A DNA stretch of 34,772 nt, from assembly GCA_905234705.1 (NCBI GenBank), contig CAJOIB010000002.1:1-34772 (forward strand), read 5' to 3'. This DNA is from an uncultured Selenomonadaceae bacterium (GTDB taxonomy: Bacteria; Bacillota; Negativicutes; Selenomonadales; Selenomonadaceae). Of this stretch, positions 8,343-15,430 are shown piece by piece. Made by a program: the position numbers and the translations under genes. The notes beneath the pieces are model-generated. The model ran no database searches. It saw only the letters and a program-made list of their open reading frames with translations, and was not told the DNA's origin. Each line of letters starts with the position of its first letter. Position 1 is the stretch's first letter.

Positions 8343-9353
8343 GTGCTTAGAAAAATTTTTATGTTGTTAATGTTGATGGCTACGACGCTGCTAATTGGCG
8401 GCTGTGGCGATAACACGGGGCAAAAACCTTCCAGCAGCAACAAACTTGTCATTTACACTTCAATGAAAGAGTCGCTAATTGGCGGAATTATCGAAGGTTT
8501 CAAGCGGCAAAATCCTGGTATCGAAATAGACTATCAATCGGCGGGCGCTGGAAAGATTATGGCGAAATTGGCGGCGGAGCGTCAAAGTGGACATTTGCTG
8601 GCGGATATTATTTGGACGAGCGAAGTTCCGGATTTTTACGAAATGAAGTCTCAAGGTATGCTTGAACGTTATCAGCCGTCGAATTTCAGTGAACTTTTGA
8701 ATCCGTTTGATGATTACGATGGTTCATTTACGGCGGCGCGCTTGGGAACTTTAGGGATTGTCATTAACACCGACAGAGTTACAACGCCGCCTGCGGATTG
8801 GGCGACCATTGCTACAGATCCGCTTTACAAAGATTCGTTTGGAATTGCTGACCCTGCGCTTTCCGGTACTGCTTTTATGAGCGTGGCTTTGCTGGAAAAA
8901 CAATTCGGCTGGGATTATCTTGTGAAATTGCGCGAAAATGGCGCGATTAAGAGCAAAGGCTCAGGCAGAGTTGTTGACGATACCGCAACTGGCGATTTGA
9001 ATGCTTGCTTGGGCGTTGATTATATTACTGCGGCGAAAATTGATAAGGGCTCGAATTTGCAAATGGTTTATCCTACAGAATTGTTAATGGTGCCGAGTCC
9101 GGTTGCGATTTTCAAAGATGCTCCCAACAAGGAAAATGCTAAAAAATTCGTGGATTATCTTTTGACGCAGGAAGCTCAACAAATGGTCGCCAATGCGGGG
9201 ACTGTTCCTGTTCGTACTGATGTTGAAATGCCCGAAAAATATAATCTGCCCGCGCCGGAAGTTGCTATTAATACCGGTATCAAAATTAATTACAATGACG
9301 TTATGGCTAAAAAAGAAGAGCTCATACAAAAATTTTCTGAACTGTTTAAATGA
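8343..9353 (+). CDS. ABC transporter substrate-binding lipoprotein (FbpA/family 1-like)
   Basis: Lipoprotein of about 336 residues with the lipobox LLIGGC. The mature part starts with LVIYTSMKESLIGGIIEGF and continues KIMAKLAAERQSG, LADIIWTSEVPDFYEMKSQG, the pattern of iron(III), 2-aminoethylphosphonate and polyamine binding proteins of the family 1 superfamily. The double tyrosine typical of ferric-binding proteins near residues 195-200 is not evident, so the ligand is uncertain. GTG at 8343 is chosen because AAGGAG (8329-8334) lies 8 bases upstream; the GTG three codons earlier abuts that site. It follows waaA-lpxK by 18 bases, in the same direction. No permease or ATPase gene accompanies it, so its transporter partners must be elsewhere. 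Confidence 0.85.
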   Translation: MLRKIFMLLMLMATTLLIGGCGDNTGQKPSSSNKLVIYTSMKESLIGGIIEGFKRQNPGIEIDYQSAGAGKIMAKLAAERQSGHLLADIIWTSEVPDFYEMKSQGMLERYQPSNFSELLNPFDDYDGSFTAARLGTLGIVINTDRVTTPPADWATIATDPLYKDSFGIADPALSGTAFMSVALLEKQFGWDYLVKLRENGAIKSKGSGRVVDDTATGDLNACLGVDYITAAKIDKGSNLQMVYPTELLMVPSPVAIFKDAPNKENAKKFVDYLLTQEAQQMVANAGTVPVRTDVEMPEKYNLPAPEVAINTGIKINYNDVMAKKEELIQKFSELFK

Positions 9354-9362
9354 TTATTAATC

Positions 9363-9483
9363 GGCATTTCTTTTCCAGAAAAGAAACGCCAGCAAAGAAA
9401 AGCGCGGCGCGGATATAGCGCACCGCAGTGCCGCCCGTCCTGCGTGGTTTGCGCTAGCAAAGCATGCTCCTGGCGGCTTTTTT
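9363..9483 (+). repeat. Intergenic hairpin element, copy 1 (with terminator)
   Basis: The 5' palindrome runs from GGC (9363) to GCC (9390) around TTTCTTTTCCAGAAAAGAAA. It is followed by AGCAAAGAAA, a GC-rich hairpin (about 9402-9426), and a terminal hairpin whose base GCCGCC (9430-9435) pairs with GGCGGC (9472-9477) and runs into six T residues. The inner part of that hairpin (CGTCC, then TGCGTGGTTTGCG and GCAAAGCATGC) is nearly identical to copy 6, although the base-stem sequence differs. It should terminate transcription of the binding-protein gene that ends 9 bases before it. Confidence 0.8.
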
Positions 9484-9506
9484 CGTTTTGTTTTTGTTTA
9501 AATTTA

Positions 9507-9515
9507 TGGTAAAAT
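9507..9515 (+). promoter_or_regulatory. Extended -10 promoter for whiA
   Basis: TGG directly followed by TAAAAT (9510-9515) gives a TGn extended -10 element, 18 bases before the ATG. The T-rich sequence upstream gives only a poor -35. It lies immediately after the terminator of copy 1, so whiA is probably transcribed on its own. Confidence 0.45.
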
Positions 9516-9533
9516 CGGCGCGAGGTGAGAAAA

Positions 9534-10871
9534 ATGCCGTCATACGCTCAGAATGTCAAGGAAGAATTGTCGCGGAAATTTGATAGAGATATAAATTGTA
9601 TGCGCGCGGAATTGGCGGCGATTTTCAAAATTGGCGGGAACGCTACCGAAGGGCGCATTGAATTTTCCAGTGTCAACGCCGCGGTCGTTCGGAAAGTCAT
9701 CAGCTTAATCAAGAAAATTTATCCGGACGCGCGAAAGGAAATTGCGGCGGTTCGTACCAAACGGCTTAGAAATACTATGCGCTATTTCGTGCGGATTTTT
9801 TTAACGGGCGAGGCGGCTGATTTTTTTGAATCGGTAAATTCCCGCAAAATCCCGCGCAGTCACGAAGCCAGAGTTGCGTATATGCGCGGCGCGTTTTTGG
9901 CGGGCGGTACGATTGTTCGTCCGGAAAAATATTATTGTTTGGAAATTAATTCGAGCTCCGAGTCGGCGGCTGATATTGTCAAAAAAATTTTCAAGCAACT
10001 GGAATTGAAGGCGAATTGCCGTGTTCGGCGCGAAGATTTTGTTGTATACCTGCGCGAGGCGGATTCGATTTTAGATTTTCTATGGATGGTCGGCGCGAAT
10101 GAGGCGATTGAACGCTTTGAAGCGGCGAGGAATCTCAAGGAAGTTCGCGCCAATATTAACCGCATTACAAATTGCGAAATGGCGAGTTTGAACAGGTCGA
10201 TTGAGGCGGCTCAAAGGCAAATTGCTGATATTCGGCTCTTGCAGGAAAATAACGTTGAGGTTGACGATGCGCTCAAACAGGCTATGGAACTTCGCCTGCA
10301 AAATCCCGAAAGTACGATAGCAGAATTGGCTAAAAAAATTTTTATGACGAGCAAGGGCTTAGGTTATCGCTTCAAGCTGATTCACGAATTGGCGGAGAAA
10401 ATTAGGCACGCTGAATTTTTTAATCCTAATTCGCCGCGCGGACAGCTGGCTGACATTCAGCTGATTATTGACAGCGCGGTCGAAGTCAAGGAAATTATTC
10501 AACAGACAATGGAAATGCGCTTGCAAAATCCGGACAGCACCGTTAGCGAATTGGCGAAAAATTTTTTCATTACGCGCGAAGGGCTGAATTATCGTTTCAA
10601 GCAGATTCACGCCTTGGCTGAAAAAATTCGTCAACAGGCAAATCTTGATAAAATGCTCGACGAGGCGAAAATTCAGCTTGCCGATATTCAAATTCTTATC
10701 GACAATAAAGTTGAAGTCAGTGAAATAATTGAACAGACAATGAAAATGCGGCTGGAAAATCCGGACAGCACGGTTGACGAACTTTCGCAAGAATTTTCCA
10801 TTGCGCGCTCCTGGCTGAATTATCGCTTTGAGCTGATTCACAAATTGGCTGAGAAATTGCGGAAAAAATAA
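9534..10871 (+). CDS. whiA: WhiA-family DNA-binding regulator with three C-terminal HTH domains
   Basis: WhiA links growth and cell division or chromosome segregation in Firmicutes and sporulation in actinomycetes. It has a LAGLIDADG-like N-terminal region and a sigma-4-like HTH. Here the N-terminal region is normal (YAQNVKEELSR, MRGAFLAGGTIVRPEKYYCLEI), followed by the linker NRITNCEMASLNRSIEAA. The C-terminal HTH then appears three times as blocks of exactly 63 codons (10218-10406, 10443-10631, 10674-10862), each ending LAEK-x-R. The protein is about 445 residues against the usual 300-330. ATG at 9534 is chosen because AGGTGAG (9523-9529) lies 4 bases upstream; a GTG at 9525 is part of that site. 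The rapZ and yvcK genes that normally precede whiA are absent. Its stop codon abuts the stop of the convergent chromate-type gene with no bases between. Confidence 0.92.
   Translation: MPSYAQNVKEELSRKFDRDINCMRAELAAIFKIGGNATEGRIEFSSVNAAVVRKVISLIKKIYPDARKEIAAVRTKRLRNTMRYFVRIFLTGEAADFFESVNSRKIPRSHEARVAYMRGAFLAGGTIVRPEKYYCLEINSSSESAADIVKKIFKQLELKANCRVRREDFVVYLREADSILDFLWMVGANEAIERFEAARNLKEVRANINRITNCEMASLNRSIEAAQRQIADIRLLQENNVEVDDALKQAMELRLQNPESTIAELAKKIFMTSKGLGYRFKLIHELAEKIRHAEFFNPNSPRGQLADIQLIIDSAVEVKEIIQQTMEMRLQNPDSTVSELAKNFFITREGLNYRFKQIHALAEKIRQQANLDKMLDEAKIQLADIQILIDNKVEVSEIIEQTMKMRLENPDSTVDELSQEFSIARSWLNYRFELIHKLAEKLRKK
10218..10862 (+). repeat. Triplicated WhiA HTH-coding block
   Basis: Three in-frame 189-base units lie at 10218-10406, 10443-10631 and 10674-10862, separated by linkers of 36 and 42 bases. 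Aligned by eye without gaps, units 2 and 3 share about 43 of 63 residues and units 1 and 2 about 38 of 63. Invariant positions include Q-x-ADI, VEV, M-x-x-RL-x-NP-x-ST, EL, RF-x-x-IH and LAEK-x-R. The lack of indels and the conservation of the fold residues argue that all three copies are under selection. Divergence at the DNA level means this is an old duplication. Confidence 0.9.
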
Positions 10872-11435
10872 TCAGCTATATTTTTTGTCGCGCAGCAGGA
10901 AAAATCCGATTATGCCGTCAATCGCCACCAGCGCCATTATATTTACGTCGAGGAAAACATTTGCTACGAAAGTTGCTAAGATTATCACGATTGGCAGGAT
11001 TAATTTTTTCTCGAATTGTTTTTTGAGCAAATCAATCGCCACGTTCAAGAGCAAAGCCGTTGCGCCGCATTGCATACCTTTCAAAACTAATTGCACGGTT
11101 TCATTGTGCGCGATTAAATCGTAGAAAGTGGCGACGATTGTAATGATAATCAGCGGCGGCAGGACGGTTGCGAACATACCGGTTAGCGCGCCCAAAACGC
11201 CCGCCATTCTGTAGCCGAGCATAATTGCGGTATTGACAGCCATAATCCCAGGCGTCGACTGCGCGATGGCAACCATATTCAGCGTTTCTTCGTCGCTAAT
11301 CCAGTGGTATTCGTCAACGTACTTAGCTTTTAAAAGCGGGATAATGACGTAGCCGCCGCCGACCGTGAATGCGCTGACAATGAACGTCGATTTGAAAAGT
11401 TTCCAATAAAAATTTGCGTCAATTTTAATTTCCAT
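10872..11435 (-). CDS. Half-size chromate transporter (CHR) family membrane protein
   Basis: A 187-residue integral membrane protein of the short-chain CHR family, with the FTVGGGYVIIPLL and AQSTPGIMAVNTA motifs and about five to six hydrophobic segments. Short CHR proteins are normally encoded as adjacent pairs that together make one transporter; only one half is visible here. Some CHR proteins export chromate, but many in anaerobes have no tested substrate, so substrate is left open. The ATG (11433-11435) has GAGGTG upstream on the minus strand. The start lies 24 bases from the divergent ROK start, so its promoter must lie inside the ROK coding region or overlap it. It converges on whiA with no intergenic base. 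Confidence 0.85.
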   Translation of the reverse strand: MEIKIDANFYWKLFKSTFIVSAFTVGGGYVIIPLLKAKYVDEYHWISDEETLNMVAIAQSTPGIMAVNTAIMLGYRMAGVLGALTGMFATVLPPLIIITIVATFYDLIAHNETVQLVLKGMQCGATALLLNVAIDLLKKQFEKKLILPIVIILATFVANVFLDVNIMALVAIDGIIGFFLLRDKKYS

Positions 11436-11459
11436 AAAAACACCTCGGAGGTTGAGAAT

Positions 11460-12335
11460 ATGAAGATTTTGGTAATTGATGTGGGCGGCACGTTTATAAA
11501 GTCCGCGGTTATGAATGAGCGTGCTGAAATTTTGCGGCGCGGAGAGAAAATTCCTACGCCTATGACTAATCGCGCAGATTTTTTCAAAACTATTGCGGGG
11601 TTGTACAATCCGGCTGAAGTTGAAGGAATTGCAATGTCGTTGCCTGGCATTATCGATGCGGACAAGGGAATTTGCATAACTAGCGGCGCGTTGGAATATA
11701 ATTGTGGTTGCAATGTGGTTGAGGAACTGCAGAAAATCACGGGCGCGAAAGTTACGATTGAGAATGACGCGAAATGTGCGGCGTTAGCTGAGGCTCGGAT
11801 TGGCGCGTTGGCTGATGTGGCTGATGGATTTGTTATGATTTTTGGTACGTCGATTGGCGGCGCTTTTATAAAAAATCACGAATTGCACAAGGGCAAACAC
11901 AATTTAGCTGGAGAAGTTTGTTTTAGCGTAGTTGGCGATAAAATTTTTCACGAATTGGGAAACGTTCCAGATTTGTTGAAAGGATATGCGCAGATTAAAA
12001 ATTTGTCAACTGAAAATATGAGCGGCGAAAAATTTTTCCAGGCGGTTGCTGAAAATGAAAATGACGCGGTTGATTGCCTAAACAAATTCGCGCGTCACAT
12101 TGCTAATCAGATTTTTAATATTCAAGTTATAGTCGACCCCGAAAAAGTTGCGATAGGCGGCGGTATCAGTGCGCAGGAAAGTTTTATCAACGCCATTCGT
12201 GCAAATTTGGAAATTGTTTATGAAAATTGTCCATTTGATTTGCCGCATGTTGAAATTGTTCCCTGCAAATTTCGCAATGACGCAAATTTAATCGGAGCAT
12301 TATTACGGCATTTCTTTCTAGAAAGAAACGCCTAG
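11460..12335 (+). CDS. ROK-family sugar kinase-like protein
   Basis: A 291-residue protein of the ROK (repressor, ORF, kinase) group. It opens with the phosphate-binding motif KILVIDVGGTFIKSA, has AMSLPGIID and IENDAKCAALAE (catalytic Asp), then GTSIGGAFI and the adenosine-motif region VAIGGGISAQ. No N-terminal DNA-binding domain is present, so it is a kinase type rather than a repressor. The usual ROK zinc motif (CxCGxxGCxE) is not recognisable, so catalytic identity (glucose, mannose, ManNAc or other) is unclear. ATG at 11460 follows GGAGGT with 9 bases between. The last codons (RHFFLERNA) and the TAG stop are supplied by the palindrome of repeat copy 2, so the C-terminus is not native to the family. 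Confidence 0.85.
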   Translation: MKILVIDVGGTFIKSAVMNERAEILRRGEKIPTPMTNRADFFKTIAGLYNPAEVEGIAMSLPGIIDADKGICITSGALEYNCGCNVVEELQKITGAKVTIENDAKCAALAEARIGALADVADGFVMIFGTSIGGAFIKNHELHKGKHNLAGEVCFSVVGDKIFHELGNVPDLLKGYAQIKNLSTENMSGEKFFQAVAENENDAVDCLNKFARHIANQIFNIQVIVDPEKVAIGGGISAQESFINAIRANLEIVYENCPFDLPHVEIVPCKFRNDANLIGALLRHFFLERNA

Positions 12336-12417
12336 CAAAGAAAGCGCCGCTCAGATAGTCGACTTCCGGTCGACTAATTCGCGGCGGGTTCGGGCGCGCG
12401 TCCGTGCGCGCCTCTTT
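12307..12417 (+). repeat. Intergenic hairpin element, copy 2 (overlaps ROK stop)
   Basis: The palindrome from GGC (12307) to GCC (12332) encloses TTTCTTTCTAGAAAGAAA, followed by TAGCAAAGAAAG. A nested hairpin comes next, with an AGTCGAC/GTCGACT inner stem and a CGCCGC/GCGGCG outer stem. The terminal hairpin GGCGCGC (12393-12399)/GCGCGCC (12406-12412) has a loop starting TCC and is followed by TCTTT. It sits between the ROK gene and the convergent symporter gene. On the minus strand the nested hairpin is followed by CTTTCTTTGCT, a U-rich tract, so it can stop transcription from both sides. Confidence 0.8.
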
Positions 12418-12428
12418 AATTGCTTGTG

Positions 12429-13847
12429 TTATTGGCGATTTAAATGGTAGTCAATTTCTATGCCCTGCTTTTCCTTTTCAACTATCTCGCGCTGATAATG
12501 AAAACATTCCTCAGCAATTTTATTGTTCAGTATCAGCAAACAAATCAAATTCGGTATCGCCATTAAGCCGTTCATAGTATCGGAAAAATTCCACACAACG
12601 TCCAAAGTTTGCGTCGCCCCAATAAACGTGATACAGCTAAATATCGTGCGGTACAAATAAATCACCTTGCGATTGCTCACAAGATATTCTAACGACTTTT
12701 CGCCGTAATATTCCCAGCCCAAAATCGTCGAGTAAGCAAAAAACGCCAGCGCTATTGAAACAATGTATTTCGCGCCTTCGCCATAAACCGTGCTAAATGC
12801 CAAAATCGTAAGCGGCGCGCCAGAAACCAACTTGCCCGTCTCAGGATCAATCGTACCCAAAACACCCGAACTTGCGATAACCAAGCCCGTTAACATACAA
12901 ATTATCATCGTGTCAAAAAATGTGCCGGTCATATTCACGTAGCCCTGGCGTGAAGCGTGGTCAGTACGAGCAGCAGCTGCCGCGATTGGCGCAGAGCCTA
13001 AGCCCGCCTCATTTGAAAAGACGCCGCGTGCCACGCCCCAACGCATTGCTGTTAACATTGTAGCAACGATTGAGCCGCCAACGCCACCCGCGACTGCTTC
13101 AGTAGAAAATGCCATTTGGAACATCAGCGCGAGTCCATCGGGGATATTAGCGTAATTTTTGATAATGATAATTGCGGTAAACAGCAAATAGAAAAACGCC
13201 ATGCTCGGCACAATGAAACTTGAAACTTTGCCGATAGATTGAACGCCGCGCAATAAAACAATCAGCGAACAAATTACCAAAACAATTCCGGTTTGCCACG
13301 TCTCAATGCCTAAGCTGGATTGAAAGGCTGAGCTGATTGAATTAGCCTGCGTCATATTGCCAATACCGAATGACGCACAAACCGCGAAGAATGCAAATGC
13401 CGCCGCCATAACGCGCCCCAATGTCCCGCCAATGCCATTTTTCATGGCGTACATTGGACCGCCCGCCATTTCGCCTACGGAATTTTTTTCGCGATATTTA
13501 ACCGCCAAAACCGATTCGCCGTATTTCGTCGATAAACCAAACGCCGCGCTTATCCACATCCAAACTATAGCGCCAGGTCCGCCCAATACCATAGCCGTCG
13601 CCACGCCTACGATATTGCCCGTGCCGACCGTTGCCGACAACGCCACCATTAACGATTGAAACGGCGACAAATCGCCCGAATGTTGCTTTTTCGGCTGCAG
13701 TATCATTTTCACTGCGTAGATTAAATTTATCCACGGTAAAAATTTTAAACGCACTGTTAAAAAAATGCCCGTGCCTACCAATAACGTTAACATGATCGGG
13801 CCCCAGACAAAATCGTTTACGTCGTTTAATAGCTGCGATAAATCCAT
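12429..13847 (-). CDS. Alanine/glycine:cation symporter (AlsT/AgcS family)
   Basis: A 472-residue inner-membrane transporter that couples Na+ or H+ to uptake of alanine or glycine. Family signatures are visible: FQSLMVALSATVGTGNIVGVA near residue 65-85, GGPGAIVWMWISA, the AGGPMYA stretch and RGVFSNEAGLGSAPIAAAAA. About ten to eleven hydrophobic segments span the protein. The ATG at 13845-13847 has a perfect AGGAGGT 7 bases upstream, and a full-consensus promoter lies at 13880-13908, so it should be strongly expressed as a single gene. It ends facing repeat copy 2. Length is typical and nothing is missing; the choice between alanine and glycine cannot be made from sequence alone. Confidence 0.94.
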   Translation of the reverse strand: MDLSQLLNDVNDFVWGPIMLTLLVGTGIFLTVRLKFLPWINLIYAVKMILQPKKQHSGDLSPFQSLMVALSATVGTGNIVGVATAMVLGGPGAIVWMWISAAFGLSTKYGESVLAVKYREKNSVGEMAGGPMYAMKNGIGGTLGRVMAAAFAFFAVCASFGIGNMTQANSISSAFQSSLGIETWQTGIVLVICSLIVLLRGVQSIGKVSSFIVPSMAFFYLLFTAIIIIKNYANIPDGLALMFQMAFSTEAVAGGVGGSIVATMLTAMRWGVARGVFSNEAGLGSAPIAAAAARTDHASRQGYVNMTGTFFDTMIICMLTGLVIASSGVLGTIDPETGKLVSGAPLTILAFSTVYGEGAKYIVSIALAFFAYSTILGWEYYGEKSLEYLVSNRKVIYLYRTIFSCITFIGATQTLDVVWNFSDTMNGLMAIPNLICLLILNNKIAEECFHYQREIVEKEKQGIEIDYHLNRQ

Positions 13848-13879
13848 TTATATACCTCCTAAAAAAATTTGCAGAGTCA

Positions 13880-13908
13880 ATTATAGTTAAACAAAAAAAT
13901 TCTGTCAA
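13880..13908 (-). promoter_or_regulatory. Full-consensus sigma-A promoter for the AlsT-type symporter
   Basis: On the minus strand, TTGACA (13903-13908), 17-bp spacer and TATAAT (13880-13885), 32 bases before the ATG. Both hexamers match consensus exactly. Confidence 0.85.
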
Positions 13909-13944
13909 TTTGCGAAAATGAATACATACGGCGCGGCTTTTTAA

Positions 13945-13973
13945 TTGACAATCAATCGGCGGCGCGCTATTAT
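13945..13973 (+). promoter_or_regulatory. Sigma-A promoter for purA
   Basis: TTGACA (13945-13950), 17-bp spacer, TATTAT (13968-13973). The predicted start near 13980 leaves a leader of about 29 bases, too short for a purine riboswitch, so none is called. Confidence 0.8.
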
Positions 13974-14008
13974 CAACGTGAATTTTATTTTCAAGAGGTG
14001 CAAAAGTA

Positions 14009-15295
14009 ATGGCGAAAATCGTAGTTATAATCGGCTCGCAATGGGGCGATGAGGGCAAAGGCAAGATTGTTGACAATTTAGCGGAACAGGCTGACATTGT
14101 CGCGCGATTTGGCGGCGGCGCGAATGCTGGTCATACTATTTCTTTGAAGGGCGAAGAATATAAATTGCGCTTGATACCTTCGGGCATTTTGTACAGTGAA
14201 AAACTTTGTGTGATTGGCAATGGCGTTGTTTTAGATCCGCAGTGCATAATTGAAGAAATGGACGCGCTGAAGGCTCGCGGGCTTGACATTTCAAATATCA
14301 GAATTTCTAATCGCGCTCATGTAGTTTTGCCGTATCACAAACTATTTGACAACTTATCGGAGCAATTACGCGGCGCAAAAAAAATCGGTACGACGGGGCG
14401 CGGAATTTCACCGTGCTATATCGACCGTGACGACAGGATTGGTATTCGCGTTTGTGATTTCATTGACAAAGAAGAATTTGCTTCGCGCTTGAAAGACGTA
14501 CTTGCTCAGAAAAATTTGATTTTGGAAAAAGTTTACAATCAGCCGCCGCTTGACTATGAAAAAATTCTGCGCGAATATGAAGGTTACGCGGAACGTTTGA
14601 AGCCGTACGTTTGCGATACGATTGCATTGTTGAATGAGCAGATTGACGCGGGCAAGAAAATTTTATTTGAGGGCGCGCAGGCGACGATGCTTGACATTGA
14701 CTACGGGACTTATCCGTACGTAACGGCGAGTCATCCGGTATCTGGCGGCGTGTGCGTAGGCGCGGGCGTTGCTCCGAAAAAGATTGATGCAGTTGTTGGC
14801 GTTGTTAAGGCTTATTGTACGCGCGTTGGTGAAGGTCCATTCCCGACCGAACAGCTTAATGACATTGGCGAAAAGATTCGCGCAGTTGGTCATGAATTTG
14901 GAACGGTTACTGGGCGTCCGCGCAGAACTGGTTGGTTAGACGCCTGTATTGTGAAATATGCCGGTCAAATTTCCGGTATTGATTATATGGCGGTGACGCG
15001 CCTTGACATTCTTGACGATTTTGACGAAATTAAAATGTGCGTAGGCTACAAATTGAACGGTGAAATTATAAATGAAGTGCCAGCCAGTTTAAAAATTTTC
15101 GCGCAGGTTGAGCCGATTTATGAAAATTTTGCCGGTTGGAAGACAGACATTAGCGGAATTCGCGAATATGAGAAATTGCCTGCCAATGCGCGTAAATATT
15201 TAGAGCGTATGTCCGAAGTTACCAGAATTGACTTGGGCATTGTGTCGGTTGGTCCGAATAGAGATCAAACTATTGTGGTTAAAAACATTTTTTAA
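14009..15295 (+). CDS. purA: Adenylosuccinate synthetase
   Basis: Converts IMP, aspartate and GTP to adenylosuccinate, the first committed step to AMP, in the cytoplasm. The GTP-binding start IGSQWGDEGKGKIVD (residues 7-21) holds the catalytic Asp. Further motifs are GGANAGHT, GTTGRGISPCY, FEGAQATMLDIDYGTYPYVT and TGRPRRTGWLD. Length (428) is standard. The ATG at 14009 has AGAGGTG 8 bases upstream. It is a monocistronic unit from the 13945 promoter to the hairpins of repeat copy 3. No purB or other purine gene lies beside it. Confidence 0.98.
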   Translation: MAKIVVIIGSQWGDEGKGKIVDNLAEQADIVARFGGGANAGHTISLKGEEYKLRLIPSGILYSEKLCVIGNGVVLDPQCIIEEMDALKARGLDISNIRISNRAHVVLPYHKLFDNLSEQLRGAKKIGTTGRGISPCYIDRDDRIGIRVCDFIDKEEFASRLKDVLAQKNLILEKVYNQPPLDYEKILREYEGYAERLKPYVCDTIALLNEQIDAGKKILFEGAQATMLDIDYGTYPYVTASHPVSGGVCVGAGVAPKKIDAVVGVVKAYCTRVGEGPFPTEQLNDIGEKIRAVGHEFGTVTGRPRRTGWLDACIVKYAGQISGIDYMAVTRLDILDDFDEIKMCVGYKLNGEIINEVPASLKIFAQVEPIYENFAGWKTDISGIREYEKLPANARKYLERMSEVTRIDLGIVSVGPNRDQTIVVKNIF

Positions 15296-15315
15296 AAAAC
15301 ATAATCAACATAACC

Positions 15316-15426
15316 AAAAAAAGCGCCGAACGTGATGTGAGGCGCGTTGCGGCGCGCTAGTCACGTGATGTGACTAATGCGCCGCGCTTTTCTTTGCAAG
15401 CGTTTCTTTTCTAGAAAAGAAATGCT
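15316..15426 (-). repeat. Intergenic hairpin element, copy 3 (bidirectional terminator)
   Basis: On the minus strand the palindrome AGC...GCT (15399-15426) encloses TTTCTTTTCTAGAAAAGAAA. Then come GCAAAGAAAA, a nested hairpin (outer GCGCGGCGC, inner AGTCAC/GTGACT) and a terminal GCGCC/GGCGC hairpin (15323-15345) followed by seven T residues. The flank pair is A-T here where copies 1, 2, 5 and 6 have G-C. On the plus strand the nested hairpin is followed by TTTTCTTT, so it can also stop purA transcripts. It lies between the convergent purA and FakA-like genes. Confidence 0.82.
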
Positions 15427-15430
15427 GATA

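Noticed and set aside
9363..9483. Insertion sequence or MITE with target-site duplication
   Set aside because: No transposase frame and no flanking direct repeats could be seen at any copy. Spread as a mobile repeat stays possible but unproven.
10872..11435. Fusion or frameshift of a full-length chromate transporter
   Set aside because: Neighbouring sequence on both sides belongs to other genes in other orientations, so it is a genuine half-size protein and not a broken long form.
13974..14008. Purine riboswitch before purA
   Set aside because: The leader from the predicted start is only about 29 bases, too short for the aptamer.
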